Shown: positions 17,204-26,336, counted from the stretch's first letter. The stretch: DNA of 39,765 nucleotides from JANMZR01 sp040385875 (GCA_040385875.1 JAZKGO010000116.1:1-39765); one strand, 5' to 3'. Program-made: numbers and translations. Notes: generated by a model not told the origin, from the sequence alone.

Positions 17204-17246
17204 AAGTTGTTTTAGTTGAAAAAAGGTGAAAATTACCTATAAATAT

Positions 17247-17278
17247 AAAGCCACAGAACTATGTTTTGTGGCTTTTTT
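17247..17278 (+). terminator. Rho-independent terminator after susD
   Basis: AAAGCCACAGAAC pairs with GTTTTGTGGCTTT (13 bp with one G-T) around a TAT loop, followed by a T run at 17273-17278. Confidence 0.88.
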
Positions 17279-17335
17279 CACTTTAATAGTTTTAAAAAAT
17301 AGCATTATAAAAACCTCTTATATAAAGAAGTCATT

Positions 17336-18841
17336 TTATTCTTTAAGCAGTACATAGCCATTACCTTTAAGTATCAAGGTACCCAAAACCATTTTTTTAG
17401 TTGCGACCTTTCTAAAAATTAAATCACCTTTTTGAGGATTATTTTTTATTGCGAATACCTTTTGGGCATAAAATGAAAGGGTTGGATTGTAATGATCGGC
17501 CATAAATATTTCTGATTTTGAATGGTATAAACCCCTTCCTACTTGCTTTACAAAACCCTGTTGCAATACAGCAAATTTGTAAATGAAAATATTGGTGGCT
17601 ACAATAAATATCAAAATAAGTACTATTAGCTTTTGCTTTGAATAAAGCCATACTATTATTGAAAATAGTAATAAAATGAATATTTGGAGTAGATAAAATT
17701 TATCATATAAACTAGCTGCATTTTTCAGCATTTCGGTCACAAACTCATCGTTAATAACTATTTTTCCAATTAGGAGTGGGGCTACGAGAAAAGCTATTAT
17801 TAGTAAGCTTATTTGTACAAATATGTACTTTTCTTTTAATTGAGGAGCTTGAGATATTAAAATAATAAATGGAAAATAGCCAATACTTATATAATGAGGA
17901 AGCTGAGTTTTTGAAAATGAAAAAAGTACAAATGGCAGTAAAAACCAAATTATTAAGAATTGCACCTTATGGTTAATGTGCAACTTTTTAATAACTGAAA
18001 AAATCAAATGAATAAAGGGTAAAAATGACAAGATTAAAACTGGGAAATAATACCAGAGATGCCCACCATGCGACTCCATAGTTTGAGAAAAACGACCGAC
18101 ATTATGCTTTATAATGAAGTTATAAAAGAGAAAATCGCCCGAGCGAAGATAAGCCAAATAAAACCAAGGAAATGGTATTAATATGGACCAAACAATTAGT
18201 ACAGGATTGAATAATTTCTTAATTATAGACCATTTTTTTTGGAACAATATATAAAAGAATATTACCCCTCCAATCATTAAAATAGCAATAGGGCCTTTTG
18301 TCAAAAAGCCTAAACCAGAAGCCGTATATAACCAAAAAAGTGATTTGAAATTAGGATTTTGAAAAAAATCGAAAACTGAAAATAGGGCTAATGCGACACA
18401 TAAATTGAGGAGATTGTCCGAAACGGCCGCTCTTGATAAAACCTGAAATTGCAGAATGGAAACCGCAATTATTACCGATATCTTGGCAGAAGACGTCGAA
18501 AAATATTTTTTTGCAAAGCCAAAAATTAAATAGGTATAAATCAAAAAAAACAAAAAAGAGGGCAATCTAGCAGCGAATTCATTTATCCCAAAAATTTTTA
18601 AGGATATTGCTGTAAACCAAAAAAATAGTGCTGGCTTATCATATCGTATCTCACCATTTACACTAACTACTACAAAGTCGTTATTAGCCAACATATTTCT
18701 TGAAGCCTCTGCAAAAAAACCTTCATCCTCATCAAATAAGGGAGTTAAGGCCATACCAACACAACTGATGACAATATAAGATACCAAGAAAGCAAAGAAC
18801 CATTTATCCTTTTTTATTAAGCTTAACATTTCTTTAACCAT
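17336..18841 (-). CDS. ArnT/PMT-like membrane glycosyltransferase (GT39/GT83 type)
   Basis: 501 residues with about eleven to twelve membrane segments. The periplasmic loop after the first helix holds the acidic catalytic motif (DEDE at 37-40, followed by GFFAEASRNM), then YDKPALFFW, the usual pattern of lipid-phosphate-sugar dependent PMT_2/ArnT transferases. Such enzymes move a sugar from a polyprenyl-phosphate donor to lipid A, protein or another acceptor at the outer face of the inner membrane. No dedicated donor-synthesis gene adjoins it. It converges with susD and diverges from the PHP protein. Acceptor and sugar are unknown. Confidence 0.88.
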   Translation of the reverse strand: MVKEMLSLIKKDKWFFAFLVSYIVISCVGMALTPLFDEDEGFFAEASRNMLANNDFVVVSVNGEIRYDKPALFFWFTAISLKIFGINEFAARLPSFLFFLIYTYLIFGFAKKYFSTSSAKISVIIAVSILQFQVLSRAAVSDNLLNLCVALALFSVFDFFQNPNFKSLFWLYTASGLGFLTKGPIAILMIGGVIFFYILFQKKWSIIKKLFNPVLIVWSILIPFPWFYLAYLRSGDFLFYNFIIKHNVGRFSQTMESHGGHLWYYFPVLILSFLPFIHLIFSVIKKLHINHKVQFLIIWFLLPFVLFSFSKTQLPHYISIGYFPFIILISQAPQLKEKYIFVQISLLIIAFLVAPLLIGKIVINDEFVTEMLKNAASLYDKFYLLQIFILLLFSIIVWLYSKQKLIVLILIFIVATNIFIYKFAVLQQGFVKQVGRGLYHSKSEIFMADHYNPTLSFYAQKVFAIKNNPQKGDLIFRKVATKKMVLGTLILKGNGYVLLKE

Positions 18842-18948
18842 TGCAAGATTTTGGGTTAATACTCGAATTGTAATTTTGGAATGATGAAATCGCCATTAAC
18901 CCTGCCTAAACCCAAAGGGTTCTGTGAACAAACCACAGATATAAATTA

Positions 18949-19080
18949 GGCAATTCCATGTGACCTTTAAAAACAACTATATACACATGAAATGCCCATT
19001 ACCAAGTCTTTAAATACAAACTGATGAGGAATATAGGGCATTCCATGTGACCTTTTAAAAACGACTATATACACATGAAA
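18949..19080 (+). repeat. Duplicated ~45-bp translation start region with an 8-codon mini-ORF
   Basis: 18949-18992 and 19036-19080 are nearly identical (ATTCCATGTGACC, TTTAAAAAC, ACTATATACACATGAAA), 88 bp apart. The second copy contains the start codon of the PHP gene (19075). The first contains an ATG at 18987 that opens an eight-codon frame closed by TAA at 19011-19013. This looks like a tandem duplication of the leader, possibly giving a short upstream ORF. Confidence 0.7.
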
Positions 19081-20304
19081 CAAAGTATCAAATTTCATTA
19101 TAAAATACCATCAATCAGGTTCAAACTAGGTAAAGTAATTATTAAATTTTTGCTGATCTCGGTAATGTTTTCATTGCTAGGTTTATATTTTCAGACCGAG
19201 ATTTATAATTTTTTTGAGCCAAAGCCCTTCTCAGGCAGATATTTTTACAATCCCTATCAAAACTGGGATAAAAATAAAGTAGTTAAAGCCAATTTTCATG
19301 CTCATTCAAAATCATGGAAAGGCCTCACAAATGGGCATAATACCGAGGATGAAATTTGTAATGCATATAAAAAATTAGGCTTTGGAGTGGCTGCGGTTTC
19401 AAATTATCATAAAATAATCAATAAAAGTGACCCTCAATTAATAGAAATACCAACCTATGAGCATGGCTTCAATATTTCAAAAGCACATTTATTGGCCATT
19501 AATGCCGACGAGACTAATTTTCTTGATTTCCCATTATTTCAAGGAACCTCTCAAAAGCAACATAAAATCTATCAGTTAAAACAATCTAATGCCATGGTAG
19601 CTTTGGCCCATCCTGGTTTGAGAAACGCCTATACAAAGGATGACCTAAGGTATATGAAAGGTTATACTTTTATGGAGGTTTTGAGTCCTTATTTTAAGTC
19701 TTTTGAGCTATGGGATTACGCCCTTTCATTGGGTAATTTGTCATGGCTGTTAGCCAATGACGATACCCATGATTTAAAGAAACAACCGCCAGGCAAGTTT
19801 TTTAACCTCATTTCCACACAAAGTACCAGTAAGGGAAGTTTATTGAATTCTTTAAAAAATGGCACACATTTGGGCTATTCCTCCAAAAATGGAATTGTTG
19901 ACGTATTTCTTGATAAAATAGCTGTTTCAAATTCTGAAATATATTATTCCTTTTCGGGAAAGAGCCCCTCGGTTAAGGCAATCATTGATGGTAAGCCAAT
20001 AAAATTACCTGCAAAAGGGAAAATTGAACTGAAAGAAGAAACAAAGTATGTTAGATTTGAAGTGTCAGGAGCTAAATCTACCCTATTTACCAATCCTGTA
20101 TTCAGAGCAAAATCAGCCACAATTGAGGCGGGTTATGGTGTACAATCAGTGAGAATCTCTAAAAATAAAACAATTAACTATCGGTTGAAGTTAGCAGGTA
20201 TTTCCTTTTTAATAATATCTTCATTTTTTTACAACAGCATTTCGTCTTTCTTAAGAAATCTCAAACTCCTCAAAAATTCAAAAGCAAAATACTCAATCCG
20301 TTAA
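19075..20304 (+). CDS. Membrane-anchored PHP-domain protein
   Basis: 409 residues. An N-terminal membrane helix (about 21-40) is followed by a PHP metal-dependent phosphoesterase-like domain: HAH at 75-77, NYH at 111, Glu128, His137, HPG at 178 and NDDTHD around 227-232. These are the metal-binding places of the family. A beta-rich part (about 270-365) and a second hydrophobic segment near 383-400 follow. The domain probably faces the periplasm. PHP proteins hydrolyse phosphoesters, but some are nucleases or have other roles. It lies between the GT39 gene and the SMR transporter gene, with no evident operon partner. The duplicated leader in front is unusual. Confidence 0.82.
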   Translation: MKQSIKFHYKIPSIRFKLGKVIIKFLLISVMFSLLGLYFQTEIYNFFEPKPFSGRYFYNPYQNWDKNKVVKANFHAHSKSWKGLTNGHNTEDEICNAYKKLGFGVAAVSNYHKIINKSDPQLIEIPTYEHGFNISKAHLLAINADETNFLDFPLFQGTSQKQHKIYQLKQSNAMVALAHPGLRNAYTKDDLRYMKGYTFMEVLSPYFKSFELWDYALSLGNLSWLLANDDTHDLKKQPPGKFFNLISTQSTSKGSLLNSLKNGTHLGYSSKNGIVDVFLDKIAVSNSEIYYSFSGKSPSVKAIIDGKPIKLPAKGKIELKEETKYVRFEVSGAKSTLFTNPVFRAKSATIEAGYGVQSVRISKNKTINYRLKLAGISFLIISSFFYNSISSFLRNLKLLKNSKAKYSIR

Positions 20305-20353
20305 TTTCAATAAACTAGAGATACTTTTAGAGGCATTGCTAAAGAAGTAAATT

Positions 20354-20725
20354 TTAATTTCCTGAAAGGTGTTTTAAGCCTATTATTCCAACTGTAATCA
20401 TGCATAAAAAGAATACTTCAGCAAATTGAATTTTATTTTTGAAAAGAAATACATCAGTAATTTTTAACAGAATTATTATAAGTACAGTCCAAATGGCAAA
20501 TGCACTAGAGGTAGGTATTTTTTTTAATGCTAAAGAGAAGAAATAGATGTTGCCAAAGCCGAAAACAAAATAACCTAAAAAAGGCAACACGATTCGATGG
20601 TTAATCTGATTTTGTAAAAGATTTTGCCAATCAATTATCTTCAAATCAGTAAATTTCATAAACTTAAGACTATAGGTCCAAGCTACTTCGAAAAGTGCTG
20701 CAATTAGAATATATACCCAGTGCAA
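20354..20725 (-). CDS. Small multidrug resistance (SMR/EmrE-SugE-like) transporter
   Basis: 123 residues with four membrane helices. The membrane-embedded Glu13 in ALFEVAWTYSLKF corresponds to the proton- and cation-binding glutamate of EmrE/SugE. SSAFAIWTV occupies the place of the family block AYAVWTG. SMR proteins act as dimers exporting quaternary cations or guanidinium in exchange for protons. The protein is slightly longer than EmrE (110), from a loop near 30-45. It is a single gene converging with the PHP gene; the terminator at 20796-20829 lies on its upstream side and belongs to the neighbouring operon. Confidence 0.88.
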   Translation of the reverse strand: MHWVYILIAALFEVAWTYSLKFMKFTDLKIIDWQNLLQNQINHRIVLPFLGYFVFGFGNIYFFSLALKKIPTSSAFAIWTVLIIILLKITDVFLFKNKIQFAEVFFLCMITVGIIGLKHLSGN

Positions 20726-20795
20726 ATTATTAGTTTTTAGGAGATTATAATTATTTATTTAAAGTGCTTTGGATACATTATTACTCTAGAGCAGG

Positions 20796-20829
20796 TAAAA
20801 ATGGAGAAACGAATATATTTCTCCATTTT
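20796..20829 (-). terminator. Terminator of the ulosonic acid operon
   Basis: A perfect 12-bp stem (20798-20809 with 20818-20829) and an eight-base loop, followed on the minus strand by five T. It lies 21 bp downstream of the last gene of the operon. Confidence 0.75.
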
Positions 20830-20849
20830 GAAATATCGCTTTTTCAAAC

Positions 20850-21749
20850 CTAGACTGTTTGGCTTATAAATTTTCTCAGTTTTTTCATTTGTGGTATTTC
20901 GGCATCATATACTTTTTTAATTCCATCCCCATTAGCTGCTTCCACATCCCGTATATCTTTTACCAATCGCTGAAATCCTTGTGGCTCCACAGAGGCAGCG
21001 TGGTCAGAACCCCACATTGATCTATCCAAAGTAAAGTGTCTTTCTACAAAAGTAGCACCTAAAGCCACTGCTGCTACTGTTGTGGCCAATCCAGTTTCAT
21101 GCCCAGAATACCCTATTGGGGTTTGTGGGTATAGATTTTTTAAGGTTGTAATCATTTGCAAGTTGAGCTCATTGGTTTTGCAAGGATAAGCCGATGTTGA
21201 ATGCGCTATCATTAATGGATAATTCTGATCAAAGTTTCCAATGAAATTCACTGATTCTTGGATTTCGTCAATAGTGGACATCCCTGTTGAAATCATAAGG
21301 GGGGTACCAGTTTGAAGAATTTTGTCAATCAACTCTAAGTCGGTTAGTGATGCAGAGGCCAATTTATACATAATCGGGTCAAATTGTTTTAAAAATTCTA
21401 CCGATTCTATATCCCAAGGAGAGGCAAACCAATCCATATCATTTTCCAAACAATGTTGGTCAATAATTGAATATTCAAGTGATCCAAATTCGGTTTTTCT
21501 TTTATAATTGATATAAGACATTCTACCCCACGGGGTTTCTCTTTCTACTTCCCATTGGTCTAAGGGTACCGCCAATTCAGGGGTTCTTTTTTGAAATTTA
21601 ACTGCATCTACTTTGGCAATAATCGCCTCGTCAATAAGTTGTTTTGCGGTTTCGATAGAACCATTATGATTAATTCCAATTTCGGCAATAATATAACAGG
21701 GTTGACCATATCCAATCATTTGGCCTGTTTTGAGAGTGATAGTTTTCAT
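20850..21749 (-). CDS. NeuB/SpsE-family sialic-acid-type synthase lacking the SAF domain
   Basis: 299 residues forming one TIM barrel of the NeuB family: IIAEIGINHNG near 20, KFQKR near 51, YKLASASL near 128, ISTGMST near 153, GYSGHETG near 215, and ERHFTLDRSMWGSDHAAS near 238. NeuB enzymes condense PEP with an aldose to give a 3-deoxy-2-keto acid. The usual enzyme (about 345) has a C-terminal antifreeze-like SAF domain whose Arg contacts the substrate N-acyl group. This protein ends at the linker before it, so a different, perhaps non-N-acetylated acceptor is likely. It is last in the eight-gene operon, 37 bp after the phosphatase gene. Confidence 0.9.
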   Translation of the reverse strand: MKTITLKTGQMIGYGQPCYIIAEIGINHNGSIETAKQLIDEAIIAKVDAVKFQKRTPELAVPLDQWEVERETPWGRMSYINYKRKTEFGSLEYSIIDQHCLENDMDWFASPWDIESVEFLKQFDPIMYKLASASLTDLELIDKILQTGTPLMISTGMSTIDEIQESVNFIGNFDQNYPLMIAHSTSAYPCKTNELNLQMITTLKNLYPQTPIGYSGHETGLATTVAAVALGATFVERHFTLDRSMWGSDHAASVEPQGFQRLVKDIRDVEAANGDGIKKVYDAEIPQMKKLRKFISQTV

Positions 21750-21786
21750 GAGTAGCTTATTAGTTTTTTTAATACTTATTTTCTAA

Positions 21787-22308
21787 TTATTTATTCTCTT
21801 TCAATTTTGATTCAATAATCAATTCAGCAAATTCTCGAAACGCCCCTTTCCCGCCTTCATATTCACAAATGAAATCAACATGATTTTTCACTTGATTGAA
21901 AGCATCTGAAGGGCATGCGGAAAGGCCTACCATTTTTAGTATTTCAACATCATTCATGTCGTCGCCTATGTAGGCTACCTCATCAAGAGTTAAGGATTTA
22001 CGGATTAAAATTTCTTCCAATACCGCCACTTTATTTTTTATTTCTAAATGCAATTCGTTGATTTTTAGTTTTTTAGCTCTCCTTTTAATGGACGGCGACT
22101 TTTCGCCCGAAATAATTCCCGTTTCCACCTCAACTAATTTTCTTAATCTTTCCACCCCCATACCATCACGGATGTTAAATTTTTTCAACTCCTCTCCATT
22201 ACCACTATAATACACCCCGCAATCTGTTAACACTCCATCGCAGTCAGTCAATAAAAGCTTGATATTTAATGCTTTAGTGTATAAAATATTTGATTGTTTC
22301 TCTTTCAT
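21787..22308 (-). CDS. KdsC-like HAD phosphatase
   Basis: 173 residues, the KdsC size without cap domain. Motif I is TDCDGVLTD (Asp22 and Asp24), followed by the KdsC-type VYYSGNGEELKKFNIRDGMG. Motif II is ISGE, motif III Lys in the RRAKKL region, and motif IV YIGDDMNDVEIL. Such enzymes remove phosphate from Kdo-8-phosphate or from sialic acid 9-phosphate as tetramers in the cytoplasm. Next to a NeuB-type synthase and an SpsF-like transferase it most likely dephosphorylates the condensed keto acid. It lies 10 bp behind the SDR gene. Confidence 0.9.
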   Translation of the reverse strand: MKEKQSNILYTKALNIKLLLTDCDGVLTDCGVYYSGNGEELKKFNIRDGMGVERLRKLVEVETGIISGEKSPSIKRRAKKLKINELHLEIKNKVAVLEEILIRKSLTLDEVAYIGDDMNDVEILKMVGLSACPSDAFNQVKNHVDFICEYEGGKGAFREFAELIIESKLKENK

Positions 22309-22318
22309 TTTTATTTTG

Positions 22319-23125
22319 TTAAATGGCCGTCCAGCCTCCGTCTACCACCAAATTAGCACCCGTCATATAGGCCGATGCATCGCTTGCCAAAAACAATAAA
22401 GCCCCTTGGTAATCATCGGCTTTAGCCATTCGCCCGAGGAGAGTTTTAGCAGTATAATTTTGATTAAAATAGGTATCCTGATTGTTTTCAACTCCGCCAG
22501 GAGAAAGGGTATTTACTCTTACTCCTTTATTACCCCAATAAGCAGCCAAATACCTAGTAAAATTTATTACCGCTCCTTTGGAAGTAGGATATGAGGGTGA
22601 TTTGAAGAAGGATTGTTCCCCCGCTTCATTTCTATAAATAGTCTGATCAGGGCCTACCATGCCATAGGTTGAGGCTATATTTACTATACTGCCAGCCCCT
22701 GCATTGGCCATTACAGTGCCAAATATTTGTGAGCATAGAAATACACCTAATACATTAACTTCCAGTGATTTACGAAATGATTCAATAGGGTAGTTTTCAA
22801 ATGCAGAGTACTCTTTAGCCAAGCTTGGATTTTCAAACATATCATTAATAGCTGCATTATTTACCAAAATATCTATTCGATTGTATTGGTTCAATATTTT
22901 TTCTCTAGCAATTTCTAACGAGTTTTGTTCAGCGACGTTAATTCCGATCCCCAAATGATTTTCGCCTAAATTTTTTGCAAAATTTTGAGCAGCTATTTCA
23001 TCAATATCGGCCACAATTATATTAGCGCCGGCATATGCCAGTGCCTCGCAATGCTTTTGCCCTAGTAAACCCAAGGCGCCAGTTACTATAGCAGTTTTGT
23101 TTGTGAGATCAAATAAATTTATCAA
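22319..23125 (-). CDS. Short-chain dehydrogenase/reductase, PtmA-like
   Basis: 268 residues of the classical SDR fold: cofactor loop TGALGLLG near 16-23, acidic ADID near 39 (suits NAD), NNAA near 89, catalytic Ser in NIAST near 150, and YPTSKGA (Tyr/Lys) near 177. The C-terminus GANLVVDGGWTAI is standard. The start appears to be TTG at 23125, whose bases overlap the TGA stop of the aminotransferase gene; no suitable ATG precedes the cofactor loop. PtmA-type SDRs occur in flagellin nonulosonic acid loci. Here it probably oxidises or reduces a sugar intermediate. The exact step cannot be read. Confidence 0.88.
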   Translation of the reverse strand: MINLFDLTNKTAIVTGALGLLGQKHCEALAYAGANIIVADIDEIAAQNFAKNLGENHLGIGINVAEQNSLEIAREKILNQYNRIDILVNNAAINDMFENPSLAKEYSAFENYPIESFRKSLEVNVLGVFLCSQIFGTVMANAGAGSIVNIASTYGMVGPDQTIYRNEAGEQSFFKSPSYPTSKGAVINFTRYLAAYWGNKGVRVNTLSPGGVENNQDTYFNQNYTAKTLLGRMAKADDYQGALLFLASDASAYMTGANLVVDGGWTAI

Positions 23126-24483
23126 TTCAAGGTTTTTAAAGGTTCTTGACTTTTTTTAGGTTTTATATTGTAGTTACTTACTTTTCTAAATACTGCTTCC
23201 AACACTTCTCCTTTTAAATATTTTTTAATGTCATTACTTTCAATGGCTCTTTTAATAATTTGAAGTACATCATAATAGACAGATAATGTGTACTTTATAT
23301 CTTCTTCCGTATGACTATAACACATGTTATGAAAGCCAGCCCAAAGTATACCTCGCTTTATCATTTCTTGTTGCATGAGTGTTTTAAGTTCTAATCCATT
23401 GCCCGCTTCTGGCAAAAAAGTGATCATTGATCGGCAGTTGTAGCCGATACACTTAGTATACCTATTCATGTCGAGCACATCAACTATATCATTGTAACCC
23501 TCTTTGAGTATTCCACCTTTTTCTGCAAGGTACTGTGTTACTTTTTTCCTTTTCAGCTCTAGTATTGTTGCCTTACAAGCAGCCAATGAAAGTGCTTCGC
23601 CACCGAATGTTGTATAGCTAAAAACCTCATTATTAAATAGTTCCATTACATCGGCACGCCCAGTAAGAAAGGCTATCGGCATCCCATTGGCACAGGCCTT
23701 TGAATAAACAGCAAGGTCAGGTTTTATACCAAAGTATTCCTGCGCACCGCCTAATGCTATTCGGAAGCCAGTCCACATTTCATCAAAAATTAATAATGTG
23801 CCATTGGCCTTGCATAAAGCTAAAAGCTCTTCTAAAAAATCCTCTTTAGGTGCTTCAAATATAAATGGCTCTAATATTACCGCTGCAACAGAATTGTCTA
23901 AGGCCGCTTTTATCGAATCGATATCATTGAATTCAAAAGTATAAGTTAGGTTTTGAATAGCCTCCGGCACACCTGAATTGCGGCTGGTGATGCCTATATA
24001 CCAATCATGCCAACCATGGTAACCACAGCAAAATATCTTATCTCTTCCAGTAAAAGATCGTGCCACTCTAATGGCTGCGGTGGCTGCATCTGCCCCAGTT
24101 TTTGTAATTTTTACAGCTTCTGCATTAGGAATAATTTCCTGAATAAGCTCGGATACCTCTACCTCTAAGGGGTGCATGAGTGAAAAGCTGATACCGTCTT
24201 CTAATTGCTTTTTTATGGCAAAATCTACTGCTGGATAGCAATAACCTAATGAAATGGGCCCAATGGCTGCATTATAATCTATGTATTCATTACCATCTAC
24301 ATCCCAAACATGTGACCCTTTGCCTCTTTGCAAGTAGATAGGAGCTACTCCTTTAGTAAACTGGCCAGGTCCTTTGGCAAGCGTCTGTGTCACAGGCTTT
24401 TGTACCCTCAATGCCCTATTATAAAGTTCGTTTGATTTGACTATATTCGGGAAACTCGTATTCTTTTTAACCGTGTTTGGCAT
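23122..24483 (-). CDS. Class III aminotransferase (glutamate-1-semialdehyde aminomutase-like)
   Basis: About 453 residues from ATG 24483 (PNTV start). Longer readings from ATG 24513 or a TTG at 24531 add an unlikely aromatic leader. PLP-fold landmarks are NAAIGPISLGY, the TGADAATAAIRVAR phosphate-binding region, CGYHGWHDW, LIFDEMWTGFR (Asp to the pyridine N) and the Schiff-base Lys in VYSKACANGMP. The GSA-type subfamily also contains sugar and keto-acid aminotransferases. In this operon it likely puts an amino group on a sugar or sugar fragment. It lies 54 bp after the transketolase C-half and overlaps the SDR gene by 4 bp. Heme synthesis (HemL) is unlikely, given the operon and the non-HemL C-terminus. 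Confidence 0.88.
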   Translation of the reverse strand: MPNTVKKNTSFPNIVKSNELYNRALRVQKPVTQTLAKGPGQFTKGVAPIYLQRGKGSHVWDVDGNEYIDYNAAIGPISLGYCYPAVDFAIKKQLEDGISFSLMHPLEVEVSELIQEIIPNAEAVKITKTGADAATAAIRVARSFTGRDKIFCCGYHGWHDWYIGITSRNSGVPEAIQNLTYTFEFNDIDSIKAALDNSVAAVILEPFIFEAPKEDFLEELLALCKANGTLLIFDEMWTGFRIALGGAQEYFGIKPDLAVYSKACANGMPIAFLTGRADVMELFNNEVFSYTTFGGEALSLAACKATILELKRKKVTQYLAEKGGILKEGYNDIVDVLDMNRYTKCIGYNCRSMITFLPEAGNGLELKTLMQQEMIKRGILWAGFHNMCYSHTEEDIKYTLSVYYDVLQIIKRAIESNDIKKYLKGEVLEAVFRKVSNYNIKPKKSQEPLKTLN

Positions 24484-24537
24484 TTTTTTTATTTGAAAAA
24501 ATGAATAATTCATAAAAAAACAGGAGTTCAAAATTTT

Positions 24538-25479
24538 CTATTCTGCAAATTCTTCTAATTCTATTTTGGGTTGGGACAGCGCTATTTTAGTTCCAATTAT
24601 TCTCTCCGCTATTTGCTTGCCAGTGAAACCTTCAAATTCTAATACTTTGTCTAAAAGAGCAGGTTTAAACCAGCTCCCGTCTAAAGCCATTGGAATCACT
24701 TTGCCTGTTTTCTGATGTTTCAGAAGAGTTTCTGCCACTATCGAGTATAATCCACCAATTAAAAAATGATCCTCCAGCGTCACTATTGTTTCACAATTGC
24801 CCACTACTTCCAGTATTACTGTTTCATCCACTGGTTTGAGGCATCTCATATTTACGAGGCCAACCGATTTGCCTTGTTTTTCCAAAATCTCCATTGCCAG
24901 AATTGCCTGTTCAAACAGCATTCCATACACCAATATGGTAATATCAAAGCCTTTTTGTACTATTTCTGCCTTTCCAATTTCAAAGATGCTTTCGTGCTGA
25001 TAATTTGATTTTCTAGTATTTATTCTGGTATAGGCTGGGTTCATTGAATTCCATATTTTTGGGAGCATTATTAATAAATCTTGTTCATCGGCTGGTGCAA
25101 AAACAGTCATATTGGGTATGCCTCGCATCAAGGATATATCCTCGATTGCTTGATGAGTTGGTCCATTACCGTCCGACAGAAAGCCTGGAATAAAACCACT
25201 TAATTTTATCGGTAAACTAGGAATCCCAGCATCGGTACGCACAAATTCAAAGGCTCTCATTGTAAGAAATGAAGCTAAGGCATGGACTACTGGTATGCGT
25301 CCCCGTAAAGCCAGTCCGGCCGCCACACCAATCATCGTTTGTTCTGTAATACCAGTATCGATAAACCTATTCCCAAGGGAGATGGGTAAATTGCGAACCA
25401 AAGCTCTATTTTCGGCTGTAAGTACAATAAATCGCTCGTCAGCGAGAGTTATATTTAGTAAAAGTTGTTCGTAGTTCAT
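24538..25479 (-). CDS. Transketolase, C-terminal half (split enzyme)
   Basis: 313 residues covering the pyrimidine-binding domain (FIDTGITEQTMIGVAAGLALRG, whose Glu activates the thiamine ring; TMRAFEFVR; NGPTHQAIEDISLMR) and the C-terminal transketolase domain (MRCLKPVDE, TLEDHFLIGGL). It starts with ATG inside the TGA of the N-half gene (ATGA overlap), so the two halves are translationally coupled and surely form one enzyme. Transketolase moves two-carbon ketol units between sugar phosphates. A dedicated copy in a sugar-acid operon suggests that it builds or trims the acceptor for the NeuB-type synthase. Confidence 0.92.
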   Translation of the reverse strand: MNYEQLLLNITLADERFIVLTAENRALVRNLPISLGNRFIDTGITEQTMIGVAAGLALRGRIPVVHALASFLTMRAFEFVRTDAGIPSLPIKLSGFIPGFLSDGNGPTHQAIEDISLMRGIPNMTVFAPADEQDLLIMLPKIWNSMNPAYTRINTRKSNYQHESIFEIGKAEIVQKGFDITILVYGMLFEQAILAMEILEKQGKSVGLVNMRCLKPVDETVILEVVGNCETIVTLEDHFLIGGLYSIVAETLLKHQKTGKVIPMALDGSWFKPALLDKVLEFEGFTGKQIAERIIGTKIALSQPKIELEEFAE

Positions 25480-26333
25480 CTTACCACTAATGTTTCTGAT
25501 TCAATATTGGCTATCGAATTTCCATTTAATTCATCAATCAATTCATCAATTTCTTGCTCAGTAAAATTGCAAAACCAGCGATCGGCCCTGGCTTCGATAC
25601 TTGGAACCCCTTTCCCTCTAACCGTATCAGCAATTAAAACACTCACTTTATCAGTCTCAAAAGGAAATTCTGAAAATGCTTTTTCAATTTGGTTGAAATC
25701 GTGTCCGTTAATTCGTTTTACAGAAGCTCCAAAGGAGGCAAATTTTTCAATTAAAGGCTCAAGTGGAATGAGGTCTTCGGTAGCCATATTTGCTTGAAAA
25801 TTATTTCGATCAATAATAAAAATGAGATTATCCAATTTGTATGCATTGGCCACTAAAAAAGCCTCCCAGCAGCTACCCTCATTGAGCTCGCCATCCCCTA
25901 GAATGCATATTATTTTATTATTCGTTTGCCGTATCTTGCAATCCAAGGCCACACCAATGGCCACAGATGGCAAATGACCGAGAGATCCTGAATGAAACTC
26001 AATTCCTGGAATATTGGTGTTAGGATGCCAATATATATCGTCAAGTGGAGAAAGATGATTGATTAACCTCGACTCCTGAAGCCAACCCAATTCTACAAAA
26101 GTGCCATACAGTGCTGGTACGTCATGCCCTTTTGATAAAAACAAATAATCACGTTGGGGGTCAGTAAAATTGTTTAAATGCAAATTCAAAAAATTGGAAT
26201 ATAAATACACTATTATATCTGTGGCAGAAAGTGAGGCACCGACAAAGCAGCCTCCGTTTGTGGCTAGCTTTATAATGTGCTCCCGAACTTTTAAGGCACG
26301 ACTTTCAAGAAATTCTTTAGTTGCGATTTCCAT
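25476..26333 (-). CDS. Transketolase, N-terminal half (split enzyme)
   Basis: 285 residues, the TPP pyrophosphate-binding domain: FVGASLSATDII near 31, LSKGHDVPALYG near 67, GSLGHLPSVAIG near 116, GDGELNEGSCWEA near 143 with metal-binding Asp and the following Asn, and NNFQANM with the end of the domain near 245. It lies 3 bp behind the cytidylyltransferase gene and overlaps the C-half gene by ATGA. Split transketolases are common in bacteria for special pathways, for example aminoshikimate-type biosynthesis, while housekeeping enzymes are single-chain. Confidence 0.92.
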   Translation of the reverse strand: MEIATKEFLESRALKVREHIIKLATNGGCFVGASLSATDIIVYLYSNFLNLHLNNFTDPQRDYLFLSKGHDVPALYGTFVELGWLQESRLINHLSPLDDIYWHPNTNIPGIEFHSGSLGHLPSVAIGVALDCKIRQTNNKIICILGDGELNEGSCWEAFLVANAYKLDNLIFIIDRNNFQANMATEDLIPLEPLIEKFASFGASVKRINGHDFNQIEKAFSEFPFETDKVSVLIADTVRGKGVPSIEARADRWFCNFTEQEIDELIDELNGNSIANIESETLVVR

Positions 26334-26336
26334 AAA

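Noticed and set aside
23122..24483. Aminotransferase as HemL of heme synthesis
   Set aside because: The operon is for sugar acid synthesis with overlapping genes, no other heme gene is near, and the C-terminus is unlike HemL.
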